Source: Actinomycetes bacterium
GTDB lineage: Bacteria; Actinomycetota; Coriobacteriia; Coriobacteriales; Eggerthellaceae
Length of the DNA stretch: 64,000 nt
Assembly: GCA_023429565.1 (NCBI GenBank)
Contig: JAEZDJ010000088.1
Location: 3,948 to 67,947 of the forward strand
Reading direction: 5' to 3'
Below the pieces are notes generated by a model. The model was not told the DNA's origin. It searched no databases and saw nothing but the letters and a program-made list of their open reading frames with translations. A program made the position numbers and the translations under genes. Below, one piece after another: positions 51,622-59,232 of this stretch; position 1 is the first letter of the stretch, and every line of letters begins with the position of its first letter.

Positions 51622-52299
51622 TCAGGCCACGTTCGCCTCTTGAGACGGGCCGGTGTAGAACACGTTGCCCAACGAAACGGGGGCAAACGTTGTTTGGTTC
51701 AAGAACTGATCGGGTTTGTATGCCTGGAGCCATTCACGCAAATCGGGACGGCTGTGGGCAAGGTACGCGAACGCATCCTCCAGAATGACAGTCTCGTGAA
51801 TGCTGGGATTGTCATACAGTGCCGTGCAGAGCGAGTCAACGGTTGTGCGCGTGCAGTGAACGCACCAGTCGTAGTCGCCGACATCCATCAAGACGATGGC
51901 AAAAGCGATGAGCTTGGGCTCGTCGAAACAGGGAACAAGCCGCCTCATTTGGCCCTCGGGCAGGGGCACGCCGTCACACAGCTCATCTATGCGACGAAGT
52001 GCGGCGCTGCGGACGAACAGGGGCACAGCCCCAACGGCAACCTCGATCAGCACATCGACGTCGTCGAGCGACGCAACGGATGCCAAGCGGGCACCCCGAC
52101 CAACGGAACCATCAGCCAGGAATGCGAGCACCTCGGTCTTCCGAAGGTTCCTCACGGCAGCACAGAGAATGGAGCCATGGAGGCCGCCAAGGGCTTTGGG
52201 GGCTTCCACGGGTTTCCCCGTTCCCCGCTCGGCCGCTTCGAGCCTCTCGAGCAGCGAGGTACTCTTCCATACGGTCATCTCAGTCATCGTAGCCTTCAT
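51622..52299 (-). CDS. Unknown protein co-transcribed with acs
   Basis: A 225-residue soluble protein, helical and possibly of HEAT/ARM type: helices recur at about 35-residue spacing (LADGSVGRGARLASVAS, PLFVRSAALRRIDEL, DEPKLIAFAIVLMDVG). Cys-containing YDWCVHCTRTTVDSLC lies at about 145-160. ATG 52299 is clear, with AAAGGAGG six bases ahead; the frame extends to 52407 without a site. It has no TM or signal peptide. It is upstream of acs in one unit and could be a regulator or partner of acetyl-CoA synthetase, but no known Acs partner matches. Confidence 0.6.
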   Translation of the reverse strand: MKATMTEMTVWKSTSLLERLEAAERGTGKPVEAPKALGGLHGSILCAAVRNLRKTEVLAFLADGSVGRGARLASVASLDDVDVLIEVAVGAVPLFVRSAALRRIDELCDGVPLPEGQMRRLVPCFDEPKLIAFAIVLMDVGDYDWCVHCTRTTVDSLCTALYDNPSIHETVILEDAFAYLAHSRPDLREWLQAYKPDQFLNQTTFAPVSLGNVFYTGPSQEANVA

Positions 52300-52529
52300 G
52301 ATCTTCCTCCTTTGCAATCTTGCCTCTGCGTCTTCCTTGATTGCGGCCCACGGGGCCGCATCCTTCCGCCCGCGGGTCTCATTTCCTCTTGGGCGTGAAG
52401 CAATCATGGGGTTTGCAACGATTACAAGGTCAACGGGCAGGAAGATTACCGCCCTCCGACCGGCAGGCAGCAGCCCGCGAGCGGTGCAACATATCGGAGA
52501 AATCTAAGATTTTGTCTGAAATTGAGCGA

Positions 52530-54374
52530 TTAGTGCCTTGGTGGACGCTTCCCCGGAACGGTGCCTCTCTGCTTTTTCGGGCGGATGAGGCACAGGGGGT
52601 CGTAGCCGACAAGATCCATGCGTCCAACCTTGCGGAGCGCCTCAACCACAAGATCGCGGTTCTTCGGGTCACGGTACTGGATAAGCGCACGTTGCAGAGC
52701 CTTCTCGTGTGCGTTTCGAGGAATGTAGACAGACTTCATCGTGCGGGGGTCAACACCCGTGTAGTACATGACCGTGGACATGGTGGAGGGAGTGGGATAG
52801 AAATCCTGCACCTGTTCCGGCATATAGCCTAAATCACGGCAGTATTCAGCAAGCTCCACAGCCTCCGTCAGCGTGGAGCCCGGATGGGAGGACATCAGGT
52901 ACGGCACCAGGTACTGCTTTTTGCCCAGTTCATCGTTGGCACGTTCGTATGCCTTGGCGAAATGGCGATACACTTCGTTTTTCGGCTTGCCCATAATTGC
53001 CAGCACCGCATCGGAAACGTGCTCGGGAGCAACTTTCAGCTGTCCGCTCACATGATGCTCGCATAATTCATGGATGAACGCTTCTCCGTGATCCGCTTCA
53101 GCCAGCACATAGTCGAATCGGATGCCCGAGCGCACGAACACTTTCTTGACGCCCGGCAATTCCCGCAGCGAGCGAAGGAGGGACAGGTAGTCACCGTGGT
53201 CGACGTCAAGCTGCCTGCACGGCTGAGGAGCCAGGCACCTCCTGTTTTGGCACGCGCCGCGTTTGACCTGATTGGCGCAGGCTGGCGTGCGAAAATTTGC
53301 GGTTGGGCCACCGACGTCGTGAATGTATCCCTTGAAATCCCGGTCCGCGACAATCAGTTCCGCCTCGTGAAGCAGTGACTCATGGCTGCGCGACTGCACA
53401 ATGCGTCCCTGGTGAAACGTCAAAGCGCAGAACGAACACTCACCGAAGCATCCGCGACTGCTCGTCAGGCTGAACCGCACTTCCAATATCGCGGGCACAC
53501 CGCCATCCTTTTCGTACATCGGATGATAGGTCCGCTGATACGGCAAGGCGTACACCGCATCCATTTCTTCCTGATCGAGAGGCTGGGCCGGTGGGTTTTG
53601 CACAACGAAACACGCATCGCCATAGGGCTCCACAAGCCTTTTTCCCACAATCGGATCAGAGTTGCGATACTGGACGGCAAAACTTTCCGCATAGCGCATG
53701 CGATTGGCCTTGAGTTCGTCAAACGAAGGAAGCACTTCCGCATCGTAGACATGTTCCAAGGATGAGGCTCGATACACCGTGCCGTCAATGAACGTGACGT
53801 CCTCTATGGCAAGTCCGCTGTCCAAGGCGTCCGCTATGTCCACGATCGAGCGTTCGCCCATGCCATATGACACCAGATCGGCCCCCGAGTCAAGCAAGAT
53901 GGATCGCTTCAGCTTGTCGGCCCAGTAGTCGTAATGGGCCAAGCGTCTCAGGCTCGCCTCTATGCCGCCCAAGACGATGGCAGAATGTTTGTAAGTGCGT
54001 CTGATCAGGTTACTGTACACCACTGCCGCACGGTTTGGCCGCTTTCCCGCAAGGCCCCCGGGCGTGTAGGCATCGCTTCTTCTCCGTCGCTTGGACACCG
54101 TGTAGTGGTTCACCATCGAATCCATATTGCCGGCAGACACGAGGAATCCCAAACGGGGCTCGCCGAACACCGCAATGCTCTCATCGTTGGTCCAGTCAGG
54201 TTGAGCGATCATGCCCACACGGTAGCCCTTGGCTTCAAGCAGGCGCGTGATGATGGCGTGGCCGAAGGAAGGGTGATCCACATACGCGTCGCCCGACACG
54301 TACACAAAGTCAACCTGATCCCAACCCCGGTCAATCATCTCCTGACGAGTGACCGGCAAAAATCCACGATCCAT
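52530..54374 (-). CDS. YgiQ-family radical SAM protein
   Basis: The 614-residue protein shows the YgiQ layout: an N-terminal cobalamin-binding-like domain (YVDHPSFGHAIITRLLEAKGY), the conserved AGNMDSMVNHYT, a central radical SAM core with CFGECSFC (CxxxCxxC, preceded by LTSSRG), VDHGDYLSLLR, HVSGQLKVAPEH and the C-terminal QDFYPTPSTMSTVMYYTG. The reaction is unknown although the family is widespread. ATG 54374 follows TGAGGA; GTG 54386 is also possible. It stands alone, without an obvious operon partner. A 230-base gap separates its stop from the acs unit. Confidence 0.92.
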   Translation of the reverse strand: MDRGFLPVTRQEMIDRGWDQVDFVYVSGDAYVDHPSFGHAIITRLLEAKGYRVGMIAQPDWTNDESIAVFGEPRLGFLVSAGNMDSMVNHYTVSKRRRRSDAYTPGGLAGKRPNRAAVVYSNLIRRTYKHSAIVLGGIEASLRRLAHYDYWADKLKRSILLDSGADLVSYGMGERSIVDIADALDSGLAIEDVTFIDGTVYRASSLEHVYDAEVLPSFDELKANRMRYAESFAVQYRNSDPIVGKRLVEPYGDACFVVQNPPAQPLDQEEMDAVYALPYQRTYHPMYEKDGGVPAILEVRFSLTSSRGCFGECSFCALTFHQGRIVQSRSHESLLHEAELIVADRDFKGYIHDVGGPTANFRTPACANQVKRGACQNRRCLAPQPCRQLDVDHGDYLSLLRSLRELPGVKKVFVRSGIRFDYVLAEADHGEAFIHELCEHHVSGQLKVAPEHVSDAVLAIMGKPKNEVYRHFAKAYERANDELGKKQYLVPYLMSSHPGSTLTEAVELAEYCRDLGYMPEQVQDFYPTPSTMSTVMYYTGVDPRTMKSVYIPRNAHEKALQRALIQYRDPKNRDLVVEALRKVGRMDLVGYDPLCLIRPKKQRGTVPGKRPPRH

Positions 54375-54642
54375 GAAAGTCCTCACACGGTGCGCCAGCT
54401 TCTACTCCGATGAGCATAGCACACCGCACAGAACGCTCCGCCTCGCCCGACAAGATCATGCACCATCAGCAGACGCGGCACAAGCCAGCAGCCAGAAGTC
54501 AAAGGGATCATCCATGCCAGCAATCAAGCGCCGACGCCTCTTGTGGGCGCCTCTCGCAATCAGACAGAACGGGCAGGCGCGAGGAGGGGAAGAGCCAGCC
54601 GATGAAGCTCAGGGATGGATCCGCGACAATGCCCGAAGATCA

Positions 54643-55560
54643 TCAGCCTTGCGTAGGCGGCTGCTGATGGGGCGGCAGGGGCCTGAGTTCGAACGGCATG
54701 GGATCGTCCTGGCCGCGCCATGCCGGGACGTCGAACTGCCGGGTCCAATAGCCCAACGCGCGCGCCGTCATCATCTCTATGAACACCCCCATGACGGCCG
54801 AGGCAAAAGCAACGAGCAACGCAAGCACAACCATCACCGCGATAGCGGCAAGAACCGCGCCAACCATAGCGCCGTCAAATTGCCCCATGTTGATGCCCAT
54901 GGAGCCGCCAAACACAAAGAATCCCACAGCAACCCCGATAAACACCACCACCAAAACCAACGTGAGAACAGCCACGGACAACACGAGAGACAGCAGTACG
55001 GCCATGCCAAAGATTCGGAGGATGCCGCCGAAGTCATGACGCATCATGGCCCACATCTTGCTGAACTGAAATCCAGCAGACAGACGATCATAGATGCTCA
55101 TGCGCATGGTGCCGACCCAGAAGAAAAACGTCGCAAAGAAATACGCTGCGATGGAGAGGGCGAAAAAGGCCAACCCCGCCAATCCGGAAACGAGGCCAAA
55201 GGAAAAGGGAAGGAACCCGCTGCTGTGGCTATACCAGCTCAAGCTCCCGAAGCCGACGCCGGTCACAATGCTTCCCACAAGCTCGACGACCCAAGGTATC
55301 AAGGCGCAAACGAAAATGATCACCAGTGCGAAGAATCCACGCCTGTACAGTTTGCCGTCGTCATTGCCAAACACACGCTCTGGCAAGGGAGCATGCACGC
55401 CCCAAGCCAAGTCCCTCGCCCAACCAAAAACATATCCGTAGACGACAATCGCTCCAAAGACGGGAATGAGGCTCACCAAGGAAAGCAGGAGCACTTTGCC
55501 AAACCATCCCGGGGAGTTTTTAATATCGTTCCACGCCGCATTGAAGTACCCTGACTGCAT
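54643..55560 (-). CDS. DUF4013 membrane protein
   Basis: A 305-residue integral membrane protein with six to seven TM helices and Gly-rich turns (VVYGYVFGWARDLAWG, FFFWVGTMRMSIYDRLSAGF). The latter matches the DUF4013 signature. A Pro/Gln-rich cytoplasmic tail (LPPHQQPPTQG) ends it. Function is unknown; DUF4013 proteins are common in Coriobacteria. GGAGGG lies seven bases before the ATG. A strong palindrome, 18 bases ahead of the start codon, suggests regulation by a dimeric repressor. Confidence 0.82.
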   Translation of the reverse strand: MQSGYFNAAWNDIKNSPGWFGKVLLLSLVSLIPVFGAIVVYGYVFGWARDLAWGVHAPLPERVFGNDDGKLYRRGFFALVIIFVCALIPWVVELVGSIVTGVGFGSLSWYSHSSGFLPFSFGLVSGLAGLAFFALSIAAYFFATFFFWVGTMRMSIYDRLSAGFQFSKMWAMMRHDFGGILRIFGMAVLLSLVLSVAVLTLVLVVVFIGVAVGFFVFGGSMGINMGQFDGAMVGAVLAAIAVMVVLALLVAFASAVMGVFIEMMTARALGYWTRQFDVPAWRGQDDPMPFELRPLPPHQQPPTQG

Positions 55561-55577
55561 CTATCTTCCCTCCGTCT

Positions 55578-55603
55578 CGCGTATAGTGCGTTTACTATAC
55601 GCG
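55578..55603. promoter_or_regulatory. Operator-like palindrome before the DUF4013 gene
   Basis: CGCGTATAGT (55578-55587) and ACTATACGCG (55594-55603) form a perfect 10-bp inverted repeat with a 6-base centre. It contains the -10-like TATAGT on the minus strand. The form is typical of GntR/TetR-type operators. The rest of the 394-base gap 55561-55954 holds only the rplL terminator. Confidence 0.6.
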
Positions 55604-55885
55604 CGCTGCCACCTGCCATTACCCAATCGTTGCCATACCGTCAGCAGAATTACGAACCCCGCTTCGAGGACATTTTGGCCAGCAGCTCACTTCCCTGGCA
55701 AGCAGGCATGACGGAACCGTCAATCATGCTCCAAACCGACCTTCCTCCGAACAGGCGAAGACGCTATGATCAAGAAAAGTTTTGGGGCATTCTTCCTCGA
55801 GAGGGCAAGGGCACCTCCATGTGTGCATCTGCGAGACAACAGACCCTCCCGCCTCATGCAACCTGAACGCCGGGCTGGCGCAAGC

Positions 55886-55917
55886 ATAAAAAAAGACCCG
55901 CTGCAGTGCAGCGGGTC
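55886..55917 (-). terminator. Rho-independent terminator of rplJL
   Basis: On the minus strand GACCCGCTGCA and TGCAGCGGGTC pair perfectly and are followed by seven T. It ends the rplJ-rplL transcript 38 bases past the rplL stop. Confidence 0.93.
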
Positions 55918-55954
55918 CAAAACACCTTGCTGGCAAGAAGCCGATGGGGCAAAC

Positions 55955-56326
55955 TTACTTGAGGGACACGGCAGCGCCGGCACCCTCGAGCTTGGCCTTG
56001 AGTTCCTCGGCCTTGTCCTTGGCGACGCCTTCCTGGATGGCCTTGGGTGCGCTTTCCACGGCCTCCTTGGCCTCTTTCAGGCCCAAGCCCGTGATCTCAC
56101 GGACAACCTTGATGACAGCGATCTTGTTGTCGCCAAAGCCCTCGAGAACCACGTCAAACTCGGTCTTCTCTTCCTCTGCAGCTGCAGCAGCCGGAGCAGC
56201 GGCAACGGCAACAGGAGCAGCGGCGGAAACGCCAAAGACGTCCTCCAGCTCCTTCACGAGTTCGGACAGCTCGAGCGCAGGCATCTCTTTCAGCGCTTCA
56301 ATGATCTCTTCGCGGGTAACGGCCAT
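55955..56326 (-). CDS. rplL: 50S ribosomal protein L7/L12
   Basis: The 123-residue stalk protein: N-terminal dimerisation helices (ALELSELVKELEDVFG), an Ala-rich hinge (APVAVAAAPAAAAAEEE), and the factor-binding domain (EFDVVLEGFGDNKIAVIKVV, REITGLGLKEAKEAVESAP). It recruits elongation factors to the ribosome. The start is ATG 56326 (MAVTREEII), matching homologues; the frame runs to 56368. It is 94 bases after rplJ, followed directly by a strong terminator. Confidence 0.98.
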   Translation of the reverse strand: MAVTREEIIEALKEMPALELSELVKELEDVFGVSAAAPVAVAAAPAAAAAEEEKTEFDVVLEGFGDNKIAVIKVVREITGLGLKEAKEAVESAPKAIQEGVAKDKAEELKAKLEGAGAAVSLK

Positions 56327-56420
56327 GTTACTACCTCTTTCATGTTCGACGCAGACGTCACCGTCCACGTTCCTGATTCATTCTCACGCCGCCGAGGCGG
56401 CATAACGCATGGTGCCGCGC

Positions 56421-56942
56421 CTACGCGGCGTTCTTCTGATCTGCGATGGCGGCAGCGCAACGAGCGAACGCCTCCATAGGACCGTTGAGCACACGGACCG
56501 TTTTGACCAGCGGGTTGGAAATCGTGCCAAGCAGCTTGGCGATGAGCTCTTCGCGGGAAGGAAGGGAAGCGACGGTCTCGACCTGATCTGCATCGAGAAA
56601 CGTCCCGTCCATCAAGCCACCCTTGATGACGAGATTCTGATTCGCCTTCGAGAACTCCTTGAGAGCCTTGGCGGATGCGACGGGGTCACCACCGGCAAAC
56701 ACGAAAGCCGACGGGCCACCGAGAACGGCATCCATGCCAGGCAGGTCAAGCTCTTCGAGCGCGATGTGCATGAGCGTGTTCTTGTACACCTTCATGCTGG
56801 CATCGGCCTCGCGGATGCTGCTGCGCAGTGCGCTGACGTCCTTCACGGTCAAGCCGCGATAGTCGACGACCCACACCGCCTCGACGCCGGAAAGATCTTC
56901 CTTGATCTTGGCGAGCGTCTCTTGGTTCTGGCTATTGGGCAT
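56421..56942 (-). CDS. rplJ: 50S ribosomal protein L10
   Basis: The 173-residue base of the stalk: MPNSQNQETLAKIKEDLSG, then VVDYRGLTVKDVSALRSSIR, VYKNTLMHIALEE, AFVFAGGDPVASAKALKEF and the C-terminal helix that binds L12. L10 (with L12) represses its own mRNA by binding the leader RNA, and that leader is visible immediately upstream. ATG 56942 has AGGAGG eight bases ahead; the frame opens at 56951. Confidence 0.97.
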   Translation of the reverse strand: MPNSQNQETLAKIKEDLSGVEAVWVVDYRGLTVKDVSALRSSIREADASMKVYKNTLMHIALEELDLPGMDAVLGGPSAFVFAGGDPVASAKALKEFSKANQNLVIKGGLMDGTFLDADQVETVASLPSREELIAKLLGTISNPLVKTVRVLNGPMEAFARCAAAIADQKNAA

Positions 56943-57160
56943 GTAGTACACCTCCTTTTCTCAAGCTCGGGTTCCGCTCGTCCGAGAGGGGAATCGTCGC
57001 TCGGAAAAGAAACGACCCCTGCCGTCCTTATGACAGCAGGGGTCGTCAAAGATTCAACTTCATCGACCACCTCGGCTGGCCGCATTGCTGCGATTAAACC
57101 TTTCGGTACCTGCTGTCTTGGGCAGCGGAACAATCAACAATGTTGCTTCAAGTGAAGTAA
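56943..57160 (-). promoter_or_regulatory. Ribosomal protein L10 leader (autoregulatory RNA)
   Basis: The minus strand carries AGACAGCAGGTACCGAAAGG (57096-57115) and then TTTAATCGCAGCAATG and CCAGCCGAGGTGG, the conserved elements of the L10 leader motif. A 15-base-arm hairpin (57012-57026 with 57032-57046) with TTTCTTTT follows as an attenuator. In the known model, free L10(L12)4 binds the leader and favours termination. Confidence 0.9.
57012..57046 (-). terminator. L10-leader attenuator
   Basis: ACGACCCCTGCTGTC and GACGGCAGGGGTCGT pair with a single mismatch and are followed on the minus strand by TTTCTTTT. It ends about 70 bases before rplJ. Confidence 0.85.
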
Positions 57161-57167
57161 CAGGTAT

Positions 57168-57195
57168 ATTTTACCCTTGCACCCAGCCCTGTCAA
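57168..57195 (-). promoter_or_regulatory. Promoter of the rplJL unit
   Basis: TTGACA (57190-57195), a 16-base spacer and TAAAAT (57168-57173) on the minus strand. Transcription would begin near 57160, at the start of the L10 leader motif. Confidence 0.8.
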
Positions 57196-57242
57196 CAGAT
57201 TTAGCTGACAAAACTCGAACTCTCGGAGGATGCCCCCTCAAA

Positions 57243-59141
57243 TCACTCTGCCGCATTGCCCCGCGAATCGGCCGTCGCGTCAGCCCGAGACGCAACATCG
57301 GCTGGCGTGCCGCCCGACAAGATCTCCTCCACAGGATTGGTCGGCTCAGCCTCCACGTAGGTGAAGGCAATGGCATCGCCCTCTTTGTAACCCACTATCT
57401 CAATGAGGCCGGGAAGGGCGAAGTCATAGATGGAACTCCCCTCCGTCAGCTTCACGTAGAAATGGGAGTTGCCATCGACGACCGCTTGGGCGATATGGGA
57501 GATCGTGCCGTTGGCCTCCAATGCGCCCATGCTTTCCCCACTGCCCGAGACAACCCCGTTCGTGGCAAGCAATGCCTGGTATGACTTCTGGCATTCCGCC
57601 ACCGTATTGCCAATTGCCACGTTCTGATAACGTTGGATGTCGATCATGGCGAACTGCTTCACCAGTCCCGCGTCGTCTTTCAGGGCCATGAAGTACGTAG
57701 GCTGGTTCGACACATTTATAAGCAGCGGGAATGTCGCCTGGTAGCGCAAATGCTGCACCTGCCCCTCAGCCGACTCCATCGCCGAGGCCTCCGTTGCTCC
57801 CGCGACGGAATAAAAATGCGATTCGGCCGTGCGCTGATTCACCAGCACGAAGCCGACGATGGAATTGTCCGCCGTCGCCGAAGTCACGCCCGTGTACACC
57901 CACACATCGTCGTCTTTTGCGATGTAGTTGTAACCGACGTTGCCATCGGTGCCCGGCGTGGTCTGAACCACATTCCTCTGGCCAAGCACGGAATTGAGCC
58001 AGCCATCGCTATAGGCGCCGCTCCAGTTGTATTGCTCGATCAGCAATTCGGCAGGGTACACACGATCAACCCATTGCGGAACCTCTCCGATGGCGATGTC
58101 CTGCGTTTCTCCCGTCGTGGCATCGCAGAGCACCACGCGGCTGATCGTCGTTCCGCCGAACAGACCGATCGTGCGGGTCTGCACCGGGCATATCCACCAT
58201 GGATGCCCGTCCTCGTCAATCTCGAAAGACTTCTCGTCAAACATGTAGAAGGGGTACTTCAACTGAACATACCGATCGATGTTGCGCGCCAAAGGCTCGG
58301 ACTCGGAATAGTGGATGGGCTGGTCTCCCAAGGTCACAATTTCGGCATCCTGCGTGGTCATGTCGACGAGCGCATACGCCGGAATGCCTTCATCGCGGTT
58401 GGTGAACCACTTGAACAGATCGGCGTACGCCAGCGGGCTCACGCGCACCGGGGATCCCTGAAAGTTGATCTGGCTGTACAGCGGAGATATCTCGAATTGG
58501 CTGACATACTCAGGAATGGATCCCATCTCTCGGTTGCCCAAGAGAACAGCCGAATCGCGATCGATGACGGGAATCTCCGAATAGTTGACCTCTTTGATGT
58601 CGCTGGCAAAATCAAGCGTGTCGGTCTTGAGAACGTTCGCGTATCTCTCGGCATTTCCCGGAAATATCGAGAGAGACGCTACGGCGCCGAGCATGCCAAC
58701 AACAACAACGGCAACAGGAAGGTACGAAGCCCATTTGAATGCCCGCGCCTTGCCGGGATTTGCTTCAATCTTAGCCGTCCCCGAACCATAACGGCGGGAT
58801 TTGCTCCAAAGCACAAGGAACAGCGGAAGGAGAATGAAGACCGCAACGAACACCCATGTGTCACTGCTGTGGATGTTGATAGGCGGATGGAACCACCAAT
58901 ATGCGCCAGCGCCGATGAGGAGAATCACAATCGCAGCAATGACAAGGGCTTTCTTGCCCCATGTAGCCATTCGGTCAGCAAATGATCCCTCGACATTGAA
59001 ATGGGGAGACTTCCCGCCTCCATCGCGGCCACCTGCTGAGCTGGCGTTGCCTGAACCCCCGAACGCTCCATCAGCATTGACGCCCGACTGCCGCAGCGCT
59101 TCGAGCAAAGAATCGAAACCGGATGTCTGTTTCACTGGCAT
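57243..59141 (-). CDS. Membrane-anchored protein with large extracellular domain, unknown
   Basis: A 632-residue protein I do not recognise. Residues 1-58 are Gly/Ser-rich and cytoplasmic. Three TM helices follow (about 62-84, 92-112, 135-157), then an external domain of about 470 residues rich in Asp, Tyr and Trp (YAVMD-like patterns such as FYMFDEKSFEIDEDGHPWW and TTISRVVLCDATTGETQDI), with repeated beta-strand character. The tail is Ala/Asp-rich. A single strong GGGAAGGG lies directly before the ATG. It is between acnA and rplJL but on its own spacing. A sensor, carrier or cell-envelope role is open. Confidence 0.6.
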   Translation of the reverse strand: MPVKQTSGFDSLLEALRQSGVNADGAFGGSGNASSAGGRDGGGKSPHFNVEGSFADRMATWGKKALVIAAIVILLIGAGAYWWFHPPINIHSSDTWVFVAVFILLPLFLVLWSKSRRYGSGTAKIEANPGKARAFKWASYLPVAVVVVGMLGAVASLSIFPGNAERYANVLKTDTLDFASDIKEVNYSEIPVIDRDSAVLLGNREMGSIPEYVSQFEISPLYSQINFQGSPVRVSPLAYADLFKWFTNRDEGIPAYALVDMTTQDAEIVTLGDQPIHYSESEPLARNIDRYVQLKYPFYMFDEKSFEIDEDGHPWWICPVQTRTIGLFGGTTISRVVLCDATTGETQDIAIGEVPQWVDRVYPAELLIEQYNWSGAYSDGWLNSVLGQRNVVQTTPGTDGNVGYNYIAKDDDVWVYTGVTSATADNSIVGFVLVNQRTAESHFYSVAGATEASAMESAEGQVQHLRYQATFPLLINVSNQPTYFMALKDDAGLVKQFAMIDIQRYQNVAIGNTVAECQKSYQALLATNGVVSGSGESMGALEANGTISHIAQAVVDGNSHFYVKLTEGSSIYDFALPGLIEIVGYKEGDAIAFTYVEAEPTNPVEEILSGGTPADVASRADATADSRGNAAE

Positions 59142-59188
59142 CCCTTCCCTATGAAAGCCTTACATAAAATATCTATCATACCCGAAGA

Positions 59189-59217
59189 GAGCCCAGCCTC
59201 CCACTGCAGCTGGGCTC
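59189..59217 (-). terminator. Terminator-like hairpin after acnA
   Basis: On the minus strand GAGCCCAGC and GCTGGGCTC form a 9-bp stem with an 11-base loop, then TCTTCGGG. It starts 15 bases past the acnA stop. The U tract is poor. Confidence 0.6.
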
Positions 59218-59232
59218 CCCGTTGCCTCAAGT

